Shown here: one piece after another, positions 36,237 to 46,541 of the stretch | Layout: each line of letters opens with the position of its first letter | Position numbering within the stretch: the stretch's first letter is position 1 | From: Proteiniborus sp. MB09-C3 | GTDB taxonomy: Bacteria > Bacillota > Clostridia > Tissierellales > Proteiniboraceae | Direction: 5' to 3' | Assembly: GCF_030263895.1 (NCBI RefSeq) | Contig: NZ_CP127161.1 | Span: 3,410,001 to 3,474,000 of the forward strand | Length of the DNA: 64,000 nucleotides | The notes under the pieces: model-generated | Seen by the model: the letters and a program-made list of their open reading frames with translations, nothing else | What the model was told of the DNA's origin: nothing | Databases searched by the model: none | Made by a program: the position numbers and the translations under genes

Positions 36237-38225
36237 TTATTTTTTCTTTCTTGATTTTATACTATTCTTTGACTGATTGATTTTATTACTTTCTAACGAG
36301 AGCTTTCTCTCTTTTCCTTTATTATCCCTATTATTGCTATCCTTGTTGCTCTTACTAAACTTATCATTTTTATATCCTCTATTGGCTTTATTAAGACTTC
36401 CCTTAAATCTATTATTTTTTCCTTCATTTTCTTTCTTTTTAGGCCATATTAAGCACCTTCCTCCAAAACCTATTAAATCTGTCCTGCCTGCTTTTATAAG
36501 TGCCTCATGTACCAAATCATAATTTTTTGGATTTCTGTACTGAATCAATGCTCTTTGCATTGCTTTTTCATGAGGATTTTTAGGTACATATACTTCCTTC
36601 ATTGTTCTAGGATCTAAACCTGTATAATACATGCATGTAGATAATGTTCCCGGAGTTGGATAAAAGTCCTGTACCTGCTCAGGCATATAGCCTAAATCTC
36701 TTAGATACTCTGCAAGCTCTACAGCTTCTTTTAATGTAGAACCTGGATGGCTGGACATTAAATATGGAACTATGAACTGATTTAAACCTAAGTTTTGATT
36801 AATTTTTTTATATTTTGCTACGAATTTTTCATAAACCTCTCGCCTTGGCTTACCCATTTTTTCTAGCACATTTGGAGAAATATGCTCAGGTGCAACCTTT
36901 AGTTGACCGCTTATATGATGCTCACATAGTTCATTAAAAAATTCTTCATCCTTATCATGTATTAAATAATCATACCTTATCCCCGAACGGATAAATACCT
37001 TTTTTACATTTGGCAGCTGTCTAAGTTTTCTTAAAAGGCTTAAATAATCTTTATGATCTATATTCAGTTGATTACAGGGATTCGGAAAAAGGCATTGCTT
37101 GTTTTTGCATACCCCATATTTTATCTGCTTCTCGCAGGCCCTGTGTCTAAAATTGGCTGTAGGTCCTCCCACATCATGTATATATCCTTTGAAGCCTGGT
37201 TCCCAAACAATCTTTTCTGCTTCTGTCATTATAGATATGTGGCTTCTAGCTTGAACTACTCTACCTTGATGAAATGTCAATGCACAAAAACTACAGCTTC
37301 CAAAACAGCCTCTGTTGCTTATTATGCTAAACTTGACTTCCTCTATGGCAGGGACACCACCGGCTTCCTCATATGTTGGGTGATAGTTTCTCATATATTG
37401 CAATGAATATGTTCTATCTAGCTCTGATTGCTCTAACGGCCTAGCAGGTGGATTTTCTACTATATACACATCTCTATAGGGTTCTATTAGAGTTTTGCCC
37501 CATACTGCATCCATATTATTATGCTGATTCATGAAGCTTTCAGCATACTTTTTCTTTGATTCTATTATTTCGTCGTATGACGGTAATATCGTGCCATCAT
37601 ATATATGGTCTATTGTCTTAGTTTTATATACAGTCCCTCTTATAAAGTTTAAATAATGAATATCTATTCCATTATCTAATCCATGGGCTATATCAATTAT
37701 TTGATTTTCTCCCATACCGTACACTAACAAATCTGCTTTTGAGTCTAGTAATATAGAACGCCTAACCTTATCATCCCAGTAGTCATAATGAGCTAATCTT
37801 CTAAGACTGGCTTCTATACCTCCTAGAATAATTGGTACGTCGCTATAGGCTTCCTTTACTCTGTTGCCATAGACTATAGTTGCTCTGTCTGGGCGAAGTC
37901 CCATCTTTCCACCAGGAGAATATGCATCATTTTTCCTTCTTCTCTTAGCCACTGTATAATGATTTACCATTGAATCAATATTGCCGCCTGTTATCAGAAA
38001 TGCAAGTCTAGGCCTACCTAACTTTTTAAAATCCTTAGTATTTTGCCAAGAAGGCTGAGATATGACTCCTACTTTAAAGCCTTCATTCTCAAGTAGCCTT
38101 CCAATAATAGCTGCACCAAAGGAGGAATGATCCACATATGCATCTCCTGTAATTATTACAAAATCAAGCTGTTCCCAGTCTCTTTCTTTCATATCTTCTC
38201 TATTCATAGGTAAAAATTGAAGCAT
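36237..38225 (-). CDS. ygiQ: YgiQ family radical SAM protein
   Basis: A 662-residue radical SAM protein of the YgiQ family. The N-terminal cobalamin-binding-like region ([25 protein letters not shown]) is followed by the cluster motif [16 protein letters not shown] (CxxxCxxC) near residue 305 and a DVGGPTANF block. The C-terminal part ends in a Lys/Asn/Ser-rich tail of about 55 residues, probably disordered and possibly RNA-binding. The reaction is unknown in general. The ATG follows AAAGGAA. Confidence 0.93.
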   Translation of the reverse strand: MLQFLPMNREDMKERDWEQLDFVIITGDAYVDHSSFGAAIIGRLLENEGFKVGVISQPSWQNTKDFKKLGRPRLAFLITGGNIDSMVNHYTVAKRRRKNDAYSPGGKMGLRPDRATIVYGNRVKEAYSDVPIILGGIEASLRRLAHYDYWDDKVRRSILLDSKADLLVYGMGENQIIDIAHGLDNGIDIHYLNFIRGTVYKTKTIDHIYDGTILPSYDEIIESKKKYAESFMNQHNNMDAVWGKTLIEPYRDVYIVENPPARPLEQSELDRTYSLQYMRNYHPTYEEAGGVPAIEEVKFSIISNRGCFGSCSFCALTFHQGRVVQARSHISIMTEAEKIVWEPGFKGYIHDVGGPTANFRHRACEKQIKYGVCKNKQCLFPNPCNQLNIDHKDYLSLLRKLRQLPNVKKVFIRSGIRYDYLIHDKDEEFFNELCEHHISGQLKVAPEHISPNVLEKMGKPRREVYEKFVAKYKKINQNLGLNQFIVPYLMSSHPGSTLKEAVELAEYLRDLGYMPEQVQDFYPTPGTLSTCMYYTGLDPRTMKEVYVPKNPHEKAMQRALIQYRNPKNYDLVHEALIKAGRTDLIGFGGRCLIWPKKKENEGKNNRFKGSLNKANRGYKNDKFSKSNKDSNNRDNKGKERKLSLESNKINQSKNSIKSRKKK

Positions 38226-38370
38226 TAAATCATTCCTTTAATTAAATTTTTAGTACCTAAAATTCATATAATAAGCAGTTTTATATAGAAATATACACTC
38301 TCAACTTCGAATACAATGGATCTCCAGAAAGCTTTAGTTTCGCTGATGATTCTTTTCATGTCAATGCTGA

Positions 38371-38832
38371 CTAGAACAAATCAGAACCCTTTAACAAGCT
38401 ATTTTTTAGCTTATATGACTTTTTAATACAGTCCTTTACCCAATGAGGGATGTCTTCATTCTCTAAAATTTCTTCTATTGTCATCCAATAGACTTCTGCA
38501 ACCTCATTAGGTGATGCTGGATAAGGCTCACCTTTCTCATGCTTGCAGAGAAACACTACATCTACAACAGGTCCCCACTTTTTAGATATGAATCCTATGC
38601 TTTCAACATATATCATATCTTCCCCCAGCTCTATGCCTACCTCTTCCATAACTTCTCTTCTCAATGTATTTTCAAGAATATTATACTCTTCTCCTTCATT
38701 TTCTACCTTGCCGCCTACCATAGCAATTGTTCCAGGTGCATATTCTTCCTTCTCACTTCTTTTTATCATAAGCCACTTGTTGTCTCTATATATGGCACCT
38801 ACAACGTTTATTACATTTCTTATGGTCTCCAT
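38371..38832 (-). CDS. NUDIX hydrolase
   Basis: A protein of about 153 residues. The Nudix box (G-x5-E-x7-REUxEExGU) is visible as GGKVENEGEEYN through RREVMEEVGIEL. The VINVVGAIYRDNKWLMIKR start suggests a MutT-like nucleotide pyrophosphohydrolase, but the substrate is unassigned. The ATG at 38832 has GGGAGGG upstream; the longer frame start has no site. Confidence 0.9.
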   Translation of the reverse strand: METIRNVINVVGAIYRDNKWLMIKRSEKEEYAPGTIAMVGGKVENEGEEYNILENTLRREVMEEVGIELGEDMIYVESIGFISKKWGPVVDVVFLCKHEKGEPYPASPNEVAEVYWMTIEEILENEDIPHWVKDCIKKSYKLKNSLLKGSDLF

Positions 38833-38983
38833 GCTGCCCTCCCAAATACATTTTCCGACAAATTTTACTGTTATATTATATGTTATCATTTATATAGGTG
38901 TAATACTAGAGAAACCATTGATTTTGGATGCATTTATCAAGATTTAATGTATAGGCTAATGTATTTCATAGATAAAAAAGTAA

Positions 38984-39019
38984 AAAGGAACATAAGAAAT
39001 ATATCTCTAAAGTTCCTTT
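38984..39019 (-). terminator. Probable terminator after coiled-coil gene
   Basis: An 8-bp stem (38984-38991 with 39012-39019) with a 20-base loop and T-rich minus-strand tail. Confidence 0.55.
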
Positions 39020-39028
39020 CTAATAAAT

Positions 39029-39505
39029 CTATTTAATTACTTCGAGCTTTTTCTTAATGCAAAATACTTCTTTTTCAGTTTGAAATTCTTTATGAGTAAG
39101 AAATGCGATATCCTCTGAAATCTTATCGAGTCTAGTATTAGATGCTACATGATTTGCAGCATTTTTTCCTTCTAAATCAATGAGCTTATCCTCAATTCTG
39201 TCAAATCGCTCCAGAACTTCTTTATGATTGTTATCAACCTTGGTTTCAAGCTTATCAAATTTATTATCTAGATTATCAAACCGATTTTCCAGATTACCAA
39301 CCTTATTTTCTAGGTTATCAAACCGATTATCTAGACCATTGAATCTGTTTTCTAGATTGTCAAACCTATTTTCTAGACCACTGAATCTGTTTTCTAGGTC
39401 GTCAAACCTATTTTCTAAATTATCAAATCGATTATTTATGCCTTTTATATCATGTTGTATGCCTTCCACCACATTAAGTAGTTTTTCAAGTATTTCATTT
39501 GACAT
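39029..39505 (-). CDS. Heptad-repeat coiled-coil protein (158 aa)
   Basis: Residues 25-87 are nine consecutive seven-residue repeats of the form NRFDNLE, with a tenth degenerate unit up to 94. A second charged coiled coil lies near residues 95-130. The regular F and L spacing predicts a long parallel coiled coil. The underlying DNA is a run of 21-base repeats (about 39245-39433). No signal peptide or membrane span is seen. An AAGGAG site precedes the ATG. The function is unknown; such proteins often vary in repeat number. Confidence 0.85.
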   Translation of the reverse strand: MSNEILEKLLNVVEGIQHDIKGINNRFDNLENRFDDLENRFSGLENRFDNLENRFNGLDNRFDNLENKVGNLENRFDNLDNKFDKLETKVDNNHKEVLERFDRIEDKLIDLEGKNAANHVASNTRLDKISEDIAFLTHKEFQTEKEVFCIKKKLEVIK

Positions 39506-39652
39506 AACAGCACGCTCCTTAGCAACTAATTAGTTTTATTATACACTACTTTAAAATATTTTTCATTACTTTGTCTAATTTTTGCTTCAATGACTAGATG
39601 ACCAAGATTTTTTGCCAGCTACGATTACTTCCCTACGCAATAACTGTGATGT

Positions 39653-39754
39653 TTACCATATTGATATCTTTACTATTAGAGGTGCACCATTGATTGTTTG
39701 TTCAAAGGCTTCCTTAGAATATTCGTTGAATTTGACTTTTTGAATTGATATAAT
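39653..39754 (-). pseudogene. Possible thioredoxin-like N-terminal relic
   Basis: A frame after an intact AGGAGGAG site reads ISIQKVKFNEYSKEAFEQ and ends with KISIW then TAA. This resembles the first 30 residues of a thioredoxin-fold protein, stopping just where the WCxxC site would follow. The start codon would be ATT or ATA, so it has probably lost its ATG. No continuation in other frames was found. The similarity is judged by eye only. Confidence 0.3.
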
Positions 39755-39770
39755 ATTCTCCTCCTGTATT

Positions 39771-42041
39771 CTATTCATTCGATTTTTCCCAATCTACTTC
39801 AGGAAATTCTATTTTTACATTGTTAGTTTTAGATTTGAATGTATTTACCCAGAATGGTTGAGATGGTAGTTGTTTAGACGGCTCTCCATATTCTACATAC
39901 TCATAGCCATCTGCCTTAATTGTTTTAAGTCCATGAAGCTCATACCATTCTTCATCAGTAAGTCGTTTGTCACTAGTAAATTCATAGTATGAATATACTG
40001 CTCCTCTTGTTAAATATAATTTGTCCTCAACAGGTATAACTACGTAGATTTCATCAAAATATCCTGTGCCCATACTGAGGTAATGATTACCTGGTAATGT
40101 TGCCACATCGGATACAATCATTGCACTTTTCTCAATTGGAAAAACTCCGTTAAACAGTTCGTCTTCAGAAGCACTTCCGACGGTGTAGCAGTTAATTATA
40201 TTCTCAATAGCACCTCCAACCCATAAAAGACTATTTTTTTCATCCTCTGTAAGAGGTTCATTGTTAAGCTCTTTTATTGATGCTGATTTTAGAAGTTCTA
40301 ATAATTTAATATGTGATTCAGTTCCTTCTAAAATGTTATTATTCAAAAGATTCCTTGCCTTTAAATTCTCTACAGTATATTTCATCAGCCAAAGCAATGT
40401 ATCGTATAGTTCTGCATTTGGTTCAACATAATGCTGATCATAAGTTATCATAGGCCCACCGGCTTCAGCTACTGGCTGTTTTCCATATAGGACAGTATCA
40501 TGCTTTAGCTCTGCATAGCTGGATAATGCTGCGTTTAAGGACTTACTTCTCCAGCCATCATTAATCATGAAAACAGGCATTCCAGAGTTTTCATCGAATT
40601 CAGTTAGTTGCTTTTTAATTGACCATAGCCATCCATTGTATAAATTGCTTTGCCATAATTCGTCTTTATAGCTTTTTACATCTGACTTTAACTCTTTATA
40701 TTTTTCCTCATATTCTGGCCATGATTTTTGCGGCCTATAAACTTTAAATAGCAAGTCTTCTCCTCGATCACTTCCCAGCACTCCCATTACATCTAATCCA
40801 TTAGGAACTGGTCTTTTAAGTGGTTCCATAAGCTCTTGCATTATAAATCCATCTAGTATATACCTCTGACCCATAAGTTTGAAGCTTTTCACCGTAGGCT
40901 TTGAAACGAACTTTCCAACTATTTTAGGTTCTCTCAAATCCTTTACTCCTTGTTGGATTTTATCATAAAATGAAGGGTCATTGAAGCTATTTACATCTAT
41001 ATCTTCACCAAATATGGAAATAATCATATCCCTAATGTCGATAATATTTATATCATCTGATTGGCCTACATAAAAGCCTGTTGGCTCATAAATATTACTC
41101 CATGCTTTAATATCGTTAGAGCCTTTATAGTCTATAAATGCTGTATAAGTAATCAAAAGTGTCATTAAGGTGTTTTCATAATACAACTCTTTTGTCTGTA
41201 AATTCATCAAATTAATCGGAGTAAATCCATACCACATCATGGTCTTAAAATAATTTTCGAGTGCAGTACTTCTAGTATAATGGCCTCTTACTGTAAACTG
41301 AGAATAGTCTAATTCTTCATTCTCAAATAAAACTGATTTTTCGATGCCTGAGGAATCTTGGATAAGCTTATATTCCTTCTTTGCTAAGCTTAATATATCA
41401 TCATCTGCAGTAACAGCTATATTTTCATCCCCCAATATTAACATTTTAGCAATTAAGAAATATGTCACGTTCTTCTTCTGTAAATTCTTTAATTCATTGT
41501 CTTCTATTTGTTCTAATAAAGCTATGGATTTATTCAGCATCCTATCTGTTAATGTCTCTAACTCCTTAGATAAAAGCTCTGATTCAACAAAGATAAGTGA
41601 TTTTCCATAAAACTGATGATACAAATGTAATACTGTATCTGCTGTTACAAAATTAGGTATGTCTGAATATTCGTTTTCTTCATATATGTAATTTAATTTT
41701 GTACTTCTACTTGGAAGTACAATGAATCCGTTTTCAGAAAGCATCTTTTTCTGCTCATCTGTAAATCCAGAAAAGCGCTCTATGTTTTCAATATTCGAGA
41801 GATCCTCTTTAATTGTATAAGGTTTAACATTAGCCTTATAAGCTGTAGGCTTGTAAGCTATCTGGATGTTTTTTATTTCTTCTGGTATTGACCAATTTAT
41901 ATTGGACTTATTGATATCCTCTAAATCCTTTTGTGCATTGGCAGGATTATCTTCTATGTCAATACCACTGTTGTTGCTACAGCCAAATAAAATGCTGTTA
42001 AAAACAATTATTATAACTAATAATGTGGCTATCCTTTTCAA
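39771..42041 (-). CDS. DUF3160 lipoprotein
   Basis: A large surface lipoprotein with a basic signal peptide and lipobox FGCS, followed by a DUF3160 domain over almost all of its length. Typical blocks are the LSENGFIVLPS stretch, the ADTVLHLYHQFYGK helix and the GPMITYDQHYVEPN region. The start is TTG at 42041, six bases after GGAGGAG; the longer frame start lies inside the upstream gene. Function is unknown. It follows the small membrane-anchored protein gene in the same operon. Confidence 0.88.
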   Translation of the reverse strand: MKRIATLLVIIIVFNSILFGCSNNSGIDIEDNPANAQKDLEDINKSNINWSIPEEIKNIQIAYKPTAYKANVKPYTIKEDLSNIENIERFSGFTDEQKKMLSENGFIVLPSRSTKLNYIYEENEYSDIPNFVTADTVLHLYHQFYGKSLIFVESELLSKELETLTDRMLNKSIALLEQIEDNELKNLQKKNVTYFLIAKMLILGDENIAVTADDDILSLAKKEYKLIQDSSGIEKSVLFENEELDYSQFTVRGHYTRSTALENYFKTMMWYGFTPINLMNLQTKELYYENTLMTLLITYTAFIDYKGSNDIKAWSNIYEPTGFYVGQSDDINIIDIRDMIISIFGEDIDVNSFNDPSFYDKIQQGVKDLREPKIVGKFVSKPTVKSFKLMGQRYILDGFIMQELMEPLKRPVPNGLDVMGVLGSDRGEDLLFKVYRPQKSWPEYEEKYKELKSDVKSYKDELWQSNLYNGWLWSIKKQLTEFDENSGMPVFMINDGWRSKSLNAALSSYAELKHDTVLYGKQPVAEAGGPMITYDQHYVEPNAELYDTLLWLMKYTVENLKARNLLNNNILEGTESHIKLLELLKSASIKELNNEPLTEDEKNSLLWVGGAIENIINCYTVGSASEDELFNGVFPIEKSAMIVSDVATLPGNHYLSMGTGYFDEIYVVIPVEDKLYLTRGAVYSYYEFTSDKRLTDEEWYELHGLKTIKADGYEYVEYGEPSKQLPSQPFWVNTFKSKTNNVKIEFPEVDWEKSNE

Positions 42042-42057
42042 ACTATCTCCTCCAATC

Positions 42058-42789
42058 TTAATCAATTTCTATAATCTTACCCTTCTTTAAAATTACCTTT
42101 GCAGTAGCTTTGTTACTTTGTTCTTTATAAATTAATTCTAGTAAATTATTATCTAAGTACCTTACTTCTTCTATTGCATCATAAAATTTACTCTCCGCCA
42201 AAAGCTGAAAGCCAAAATCCAACCAATAATAAACTAATAATCTCTCATCTCCTTCTTGGTTTTTATCTATGACCACTAATTCATCACCTTTCACATCTAG
42301 AAAATCCATTATGTAAAAATTCTTTAAACCATAGCCTAGTCTTGTTCCAGTCCATTTCTTATAGAGCTTCTCACCGTCCCAATTAAATACGAAAAGCCGA
42401 TTGTTTTTTTCTTTATCAAAGTAAGTGGTTTTATCTACTCCCATTATTACCTGAGGCCCGTCTAAATAATCAATATTCCCTATTTCAATTTTCCAAGGCG
42501 AAACCATAGTAAAATCATATTCTGCTATTTTTTCCCACCTTTCTTTTTCAGAAAAATCCTTTGATCTATAGATAAAGATATTTTTTTCGAAATCATCTCC
42601 TTCTTTTTCTTCAATAATTGCGAAAAGCCATTGTTCATTAAATGTGTAATCTATTAGTCTTTGGTTCTGAGCTAATTTCAAGGATAAACATAATTCTTCA
42701 TGTAAGGGCCTCAATATAATTACTCCAAAAACTATAACAGCTAAAATTACGAATATAATTATCATCCGCAATTTATTAATCATATGCAA
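42058..42789 (-). CDS. Membrane-anchored hypothetical protein (243 aa)
   Basis: The N-terminal span (MIIIFVILAVIVFGVIIL) anchors a roughly 210-residue external domain rich in beta strands with repeated Tyr/Trp/Asp patterns (VFNWDGEKLYKKW, YIMDFLDVKGDELVVID). It could be a beta-propeller-like or VCBS-type fold, but no family is recognised. A TTG or the ATG two codons later is the start, after AGAGGTG. Its end lies next to the start of the DUF3160 gene, suggesting a shared envelope role. Confidence 0.7.
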   Translation of the reverse strand: MHMINKLRMIIIFVILAVIVFGVIILRPLHEELCLSLKLAQNQRLIDYTFNEQWLFAIIEEKEGDDFEKNIFIYRSKDFSEKERWEKIAEYDFTMVSPWKIEIGNIDYLDGPQVIMGVDKTTYFDKEKNNRLFVFNWDGEKLYKKWTGTRLGYGLKNFYIMDFLDVKGDELVVIDKNQEGDERLLVYYWLDFGFQLLAESKFYDAIEEVRYLDNNLLELIYKEQSNKATAKVILKKGKIIEID

Positions 42790-42867
42790 TAAATTATCAC
42801 CTCTTTGATATTTTTTAAATTATCATTTAGACGTTTTTTATAAATTGTTGTTCCATATAAATAAAAT

Positions 42868-42906
42868 AAGCACTCCTTTTAGAGTTTTTCTCTAAAAGGA
42901 GTGCTT
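42868..42906 (-). terminator. Terminator after cotH
   Basis: A 16-bp perfect stem (42868-42883 with 42891-42906), seven-base loop, T-rich minus tail. Confidence 0.88.
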
Positions 42907-42919
42907 TAATCTATATTAA

Positions 42920-44932
42920 TTAGGAGAGGTCTATAGGTTTATATTTTCTGCGTTTGAATTTTAAAATGAATATATAGGCTGTTATCAAGGCTAATGTACT
43001 TCCTCCTACTAGTAATAAGGAAACAATAGAGATATAGCTGCTTAAATCTCCTGACTGTTCAAATCCTATTGGAGAATTTCTATCTATTTGAGTTCTTTTT
43101 CCTCCTTGATTACCATTATTTTCAGTTTCAATATTAGCATTAGGTCCATTCACACCCATTCCATTTGGAAATTCTTGTCTTGTCATTTTAAGCATTTCCT
43201 CTATTTCAGCATCTGAAAAACCTAGTTCTTTTATCTTTGATTTTTCTTCTTCTGTTAAATTACCATCCTTTGAACTCATAATTATTTCCATGGCCTGCCT
43301 CATTACATCATTATTTCTAATTTCCTGCCCTTCAAACACTTCTCTCCCTTGCCCCTCTATCTGTCCTCTTGCCTCTCTATTTCCCATACCTCTGCCCATG
43401 GAACCTAGAACTGATAAATCTACAGTTGTGGCTAGTGTTCCATAAGTAGCTGCAGGCTGTTGCCCATTTAGCTGAGCCATTATACTGTCTCTTCTGTCCT
43501 TGCCAAATTGCAACAATACAGGCAATGATTTTTCATATTGAGCATAGGTATAAAAGGCAGTGGCATCTTTTTTTACATAATCGGCTATTAAATCATTCAC
43601 TTTGCTTATGGCAGCCTCATATTTACCTGAACTTATATACTTTACTATCAGTTCTTCCAAATATTGATGATATAATGCTTTGTATTCATCCACTTCTAGT
43701 AATTTTGAGATAAGTGGACTGTTTTCCATAGTATCACTGACAGGATTATCTATTGGAAAGTTTACCGCCTTACCTCCATCTGACATTTGATAACCTGCAA
43801 AGGACATGTTTAAGTCCCAAGGTAATATTTGAAGTACCCCATCCTTTTCATATAAATAATAATTATGCTTTAAGCTGCCAGCATAGCTATCCAGATTTAC
43901 TAGAAATGTATTTACAGCAAAATATCTGAGGACTCCGTTTACATCTATATATTTTTCTAAATCAGTCCCACTATTCAAATTTTTTAATATATTGATTAAG
44001 GTTCTTTGGTCTTTTTCATTTGTATATTTGAATATGGCATTATCAAAAATCCCAGAATAGCTTGATAGATTATCATCCGTATATACTAAATTAGTACCAC
44101 TACTGCTGCTCCTGCCCATTCCAAATCCTGCCATATTATTTGACATGTCTTCCTGTTTAATATCTCTTTCTTTTGGTAGATTTTCACCTATGACTTCTGG
44201 ATTTATTATATTTCCTTCATCATTTTGGTTATTCTGCCTAGGAGCATTCCTTTGTATATTGCCTACCATATCTCTGTTTTCAATGTTTCTATTTCCGCCC
44301 ATCTCCATGCCTTCAGGCTTATATAGATTTCCATCTATACTGCCATAGTATCTTTCAATAAAGCTTTCCTCCATGACTTCAACTGCAAGGTATAAGCCCC
44401 AATCCTTACCATTTATTTTAATGTTGGAATAAGCAAAGCCTGGTGTAGGAATGTCCATTTCTGAAAACATATCATAGGAAAGATACTCCTTCATATAAGT
44501 GGCATCGGACATGTTATTGTTAAGTGCCAATTTATCCAGGCCATAGTAGCTTTGTCCTTTAATATATTCACTAAAATCTACTTTAAAGCTATATCTATCT
44601 GTAGTGCTGTCATTAGCTACCGTACTTAAGCTTGAATTTCCTTTTGCTCTAATTCCTACATTTGTAAAAGTTTCACCATTTATTGATATATCACAATTAT
44701 AGTATTCTTCTTTAATTGCGTTATCTAAAAGCTCCTGCCATTTGTCTTCATCAATTATTATATTTATCTCTGAAACCTTATCCTTATCAAATACTTTAGA
44801 CATATATTCAGGTTGAGAAGCTTCAAAAGAAACTTCGCTCTTATGAACAGAGGTCAATAAGACTGCTATGAAAATAGCTATTGTTGCCATAAATATAATG
44901 CTTATGGTAGTTATATACTTTTCTTTAATCAA
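42920..44932 (-). CDS. cotH: CotH family kinase, membrane-anchored
   Basis: A 670-residue protein with an N-terminal span (IIFMATIAIFIAVLL), a CotH kinase domain (about residues 50-480) and a C-terminal span before a basic tail. Family motifs include GIRAKGNSSL, the LALNNNMSDATYMKEYLSYDMF block, DWGLYLAVEVMEESFIERYYG and the metal-binding Asp in LPWDLNMSFAG. A Asn/Met/Gly-rich insertion (about 205-275) interrupts it. CotH proteins phosphorylate other proteins in spore coats or envelopes. It is followed by DUF4956 and VTC genes upstream in the same cluster. Confidence 0.9.
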   Translation of the reverse strand: MIKEKYITTISIIFMATIAIFIAVLLTSVHKSEVSFEASQPEYMSKVFDKDKVSEINIIIDEDKWQELLDNAIKEEYYNCDISINGETFTNVGIRAKGNSSLSTVANDSTTDRYSFKVDFSEYIKGQSYYGLDKLALNNNMSDATYMKEYLSYDMFSEMDIPTPGFAYSNIKINGKDWGLYLAVEVMEESFIERYYGSIDGNLYKPEGMEMGGNRNIENRDMVGNIQRNAPRQNNQNDEGNIINPEVIGENLPKERDIKQEDMSNNMAGFGMGRSSSSGTNLVYTDDNLSSYSGIFDNAIFKYTNEKDQRTLINILKNLNSGTDLEKYIDVNGVLRYFAVNTFLVNLDSYAGSLKHNYYLYEKDGVLQILPWDLNMSFAGYQMSDGGKAVNFPIDNPVSDTMENSPLISKLLEVDEYKALYHQYLEELIVKYISSGKYEAAISKVNDLIADYVKKDATAFYTYAQYEKSLPVLLQFGKDRRDSIMAQLNGQQPAATYGTLATTVDLSVLGSMGRGMGNREARGQIEGQGREVFEGQEIRNNDVMRQAMEIIMSSKDGNLTEEEKSKIKELGFSDAEIEEMLKMTRQEFPNGMGVNGPNANIETENNGNQGGKRTQIDRNSPIGFEQSGDLSSYISIVSLLLVGGSTLALITAYIFILKFKRRKYKPIDLS

Positions 44933-44963
44933 CTTTATTCACCACTCTTTCTGAAAAAGCTAA

Positions 44964-45659
44964 CTACCCCATATAATCGCCATTATAGCTGACCATTACT
45001 ACATTAGAAACTCCATTGATTTTATTTATTTCATTAATAAATGACGTAGTCATATTTTTAAGCCTAATTTCTACAGTGACTTCTAGTCCACTAATTTTAG
45101 AAGCAGATTTAGATTTAACAATGTATTTTTCAACCTTACTATCTATTACAGATAAAACTTCTTTTTCAGAATTATCATCTTCACAATTGACTACCATTAT
45201 ATATGGTATTTCATTAGATTTCTTATTTACAAACAGAACTAAGACTATTCCAATAAATATGGAGCCAAATATGGCCAAGGGTATAAGCCCTGCTCCTAGA
45301 ACTATACCTCCAGAAATTGCCCAAAAGAGAAATGCTATGTCAATAGGTTCCTTTATGGCACTTCTAAAACGAACTATAGATAATGCACCAACCATACCTA
45401 GAGACAATACTATATTTGAAGTTACTGCCAAAATGATTAATGTTGTAATCAGTGTCAAAGCCATTAGAGCTACTCCAAAGCTTGAGGAATACATGACTCC
45501 CTTAAAGGTTTTCTTATAAACTGTCATTATAAATAATCCCAATATAAATGCAAGTCCTAGGGCTATTATCATATCAAGGGCTGATATGGCACCTATTTTA
45601 TTGAGAAAACTTGATTTAAATATATCACTAAAATTTAAAGTATTTGTAGTTCCATTCAT
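44964..45659 (-). CDS. DUF4956 membrane protein
   Basis: A 231-residue protein with about four membrane spans, the conserved VRFRSAIKEPIDIAFLFWAISGGI motif between the second and third, and a cytoplasmic C-terminal ferredoxin-like domain (about residues 145-230). DUF4956 genes commonly occur with VTC-domain and CotH genes, as here. The ATG follows GGAGATGAG. Its exact role is unknown. Confidence 0.9.
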   Translation of the reverse strand: MNGTTNTLNFSDIFKSSFLNKIGAISALDMIIALGLAFILGLFIMTVYKKTFKGVMYSSSFGVALMALTLITTLIILAVTSNIVLSLGMVGALSIVRFRSAIKEPIDIAFLFWAISGGIVLGAGLIPLAIFGSIFIGIVLVLFVNKKSNEIPYIMVVNCEDDNSEKEVLSVIDSKVEKYIVKSKSASKISGLEVTVEIRLKNMTTSFINEINKINGVSNVVMVSYNGDYMG

Positions 45660-45683
45660 TCTCTCATCTCCTATATTCCATTA

Positions 45684-46370
45684 TTATCCTATTACTCTGC
45701 ACAATGCATATTTTGATACTGCTGTAGCTCTTCTATCTCCAATCTGTATAATATCTGAAATGAAATCTGGAAGAAATTCATCAAATTTTACTTCAAGAAT
45801 TATGAGCTTAGTATCCAAAGCCTTCATTGTAGGTAATTTTGTATCAAATATATTAGTTGAAAATAGTCCAGATTTTATTGATTTGTCAAAGGTAACTCTT
45901 ATATTACCTATTGGATAGATATAAGCTTCTCTGTCATAGTCTACAATAGTTTTAGGCCTAAATAGTTGATTCTTCATCTTAGTATACAGCTCATACAAAA
46001 GACTGTCCTCACTGGTTCTAATCCAATCCATGTCTCCATTAAGAATTTTTAAGCAGGCTTCAGCAGATATTTTAGTACTGAATTTTGCGGTGAGTCCATT
46101 ATTTTTGATTTTTTTCTCTAACCGAATATATGAGGAATCTCCATTATAAAATCTTATCCTAAACTTTTCCCTGTGATTTACACCATTTATCTTTTCAAAA
46201 AGTGCAGTATCCTTTATATCATCAAAATATATGCTTCTAATAGAGTAGTCTCCGCTGTCTCTAGAATTTCTATCTAGCTTCATTAAAGCCTTTATCCTAG
46301 TTCTTAAAGCATAGTAATCCCCTGTATTTATAAAGAACTTATATTCATGTCTATATTTGATTTCATTCAT
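45684..46370 (-). CDS. VTC domain protein (polyphosphate polymerase-like)
   Basis: A protein of about 228 residues with the VTC tunnel domain. Basic and acidic strand motifs are visible: YRHEYKFFI, IRSIYFDD, REKFRIRFYNG, IRLEKKIKNNGLTAKF, VDYDREAYIYP and the late glutamate LIILEVKFDEFLPD. These match the polyphosphate-polymerising VTC4 fold, though a biosynthetic role is inferred. The ATG at 46370 follows AGGAGGTG; the 55 extra upstream residues overlap the histidine kinase terminator and are not used. Confidence 0.88.
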   Translation of the reverse strand: MNEIKYRHEYKFFINTGDYYALRTRIKALMKLDRNSRDSGDYSIRSIYFDDIKDTALFEKINGVNHREKFRIRFYNGDSSYIRLEKKIKNNGLTAKFSTKISAEACLKILNGDMDWIRTSEDSLLYELYTKMKNQLFRPKTIVDYDREAYIYPIGNIRVTFDKSIKSGLFSTNIFDTKLPTMKALDTKLIILEVKFDEFLPDFISDIIQIGDRRATAVSKYALCRVIG

Positions 46371-46487
46371 TTTCTCACCTCCTAGATTTCGTCTTAATCT
46401 AACATTAATTTGTTTTTGTGAAAAACATATGATATTATTTAGAAATTCAGGTGAAAAGTCTCCAAAAAACACAAAAATAATAAAAAG

Positions 46488-46517
46488 CCAAGCCAATATT
46501 TGCAAGATATGGCTTGG
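46488..46517 (-). terminator. Terminator after the histidine kinase gene
   Basis: A stem CCAAGCC-type (46488-46499 with 46507-46517) followed by CTTTTTATT on the minus strand. Confidence 0.8.
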
Positions 46518-46541
46518 GTTTCTACTATTTCCCATTTTAAT

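Noticed and set aside
38539-39036. Plus-strand ORFs of 165 and 134 codons over the NUDIX gene
   Set aside because: They are antisense to a clear Nudix box and are rich in Tyr/Ser/Phe typical of shadows of AT-rich genes.
39228-39533. 101-codon plus-strand ORF with LSNLFSR-type repeats
   Set aside because: The repeats are the complement of the 21-bp heptad repeats of the coiled-coil gene, which has the binding site and charged composition of a real protein.
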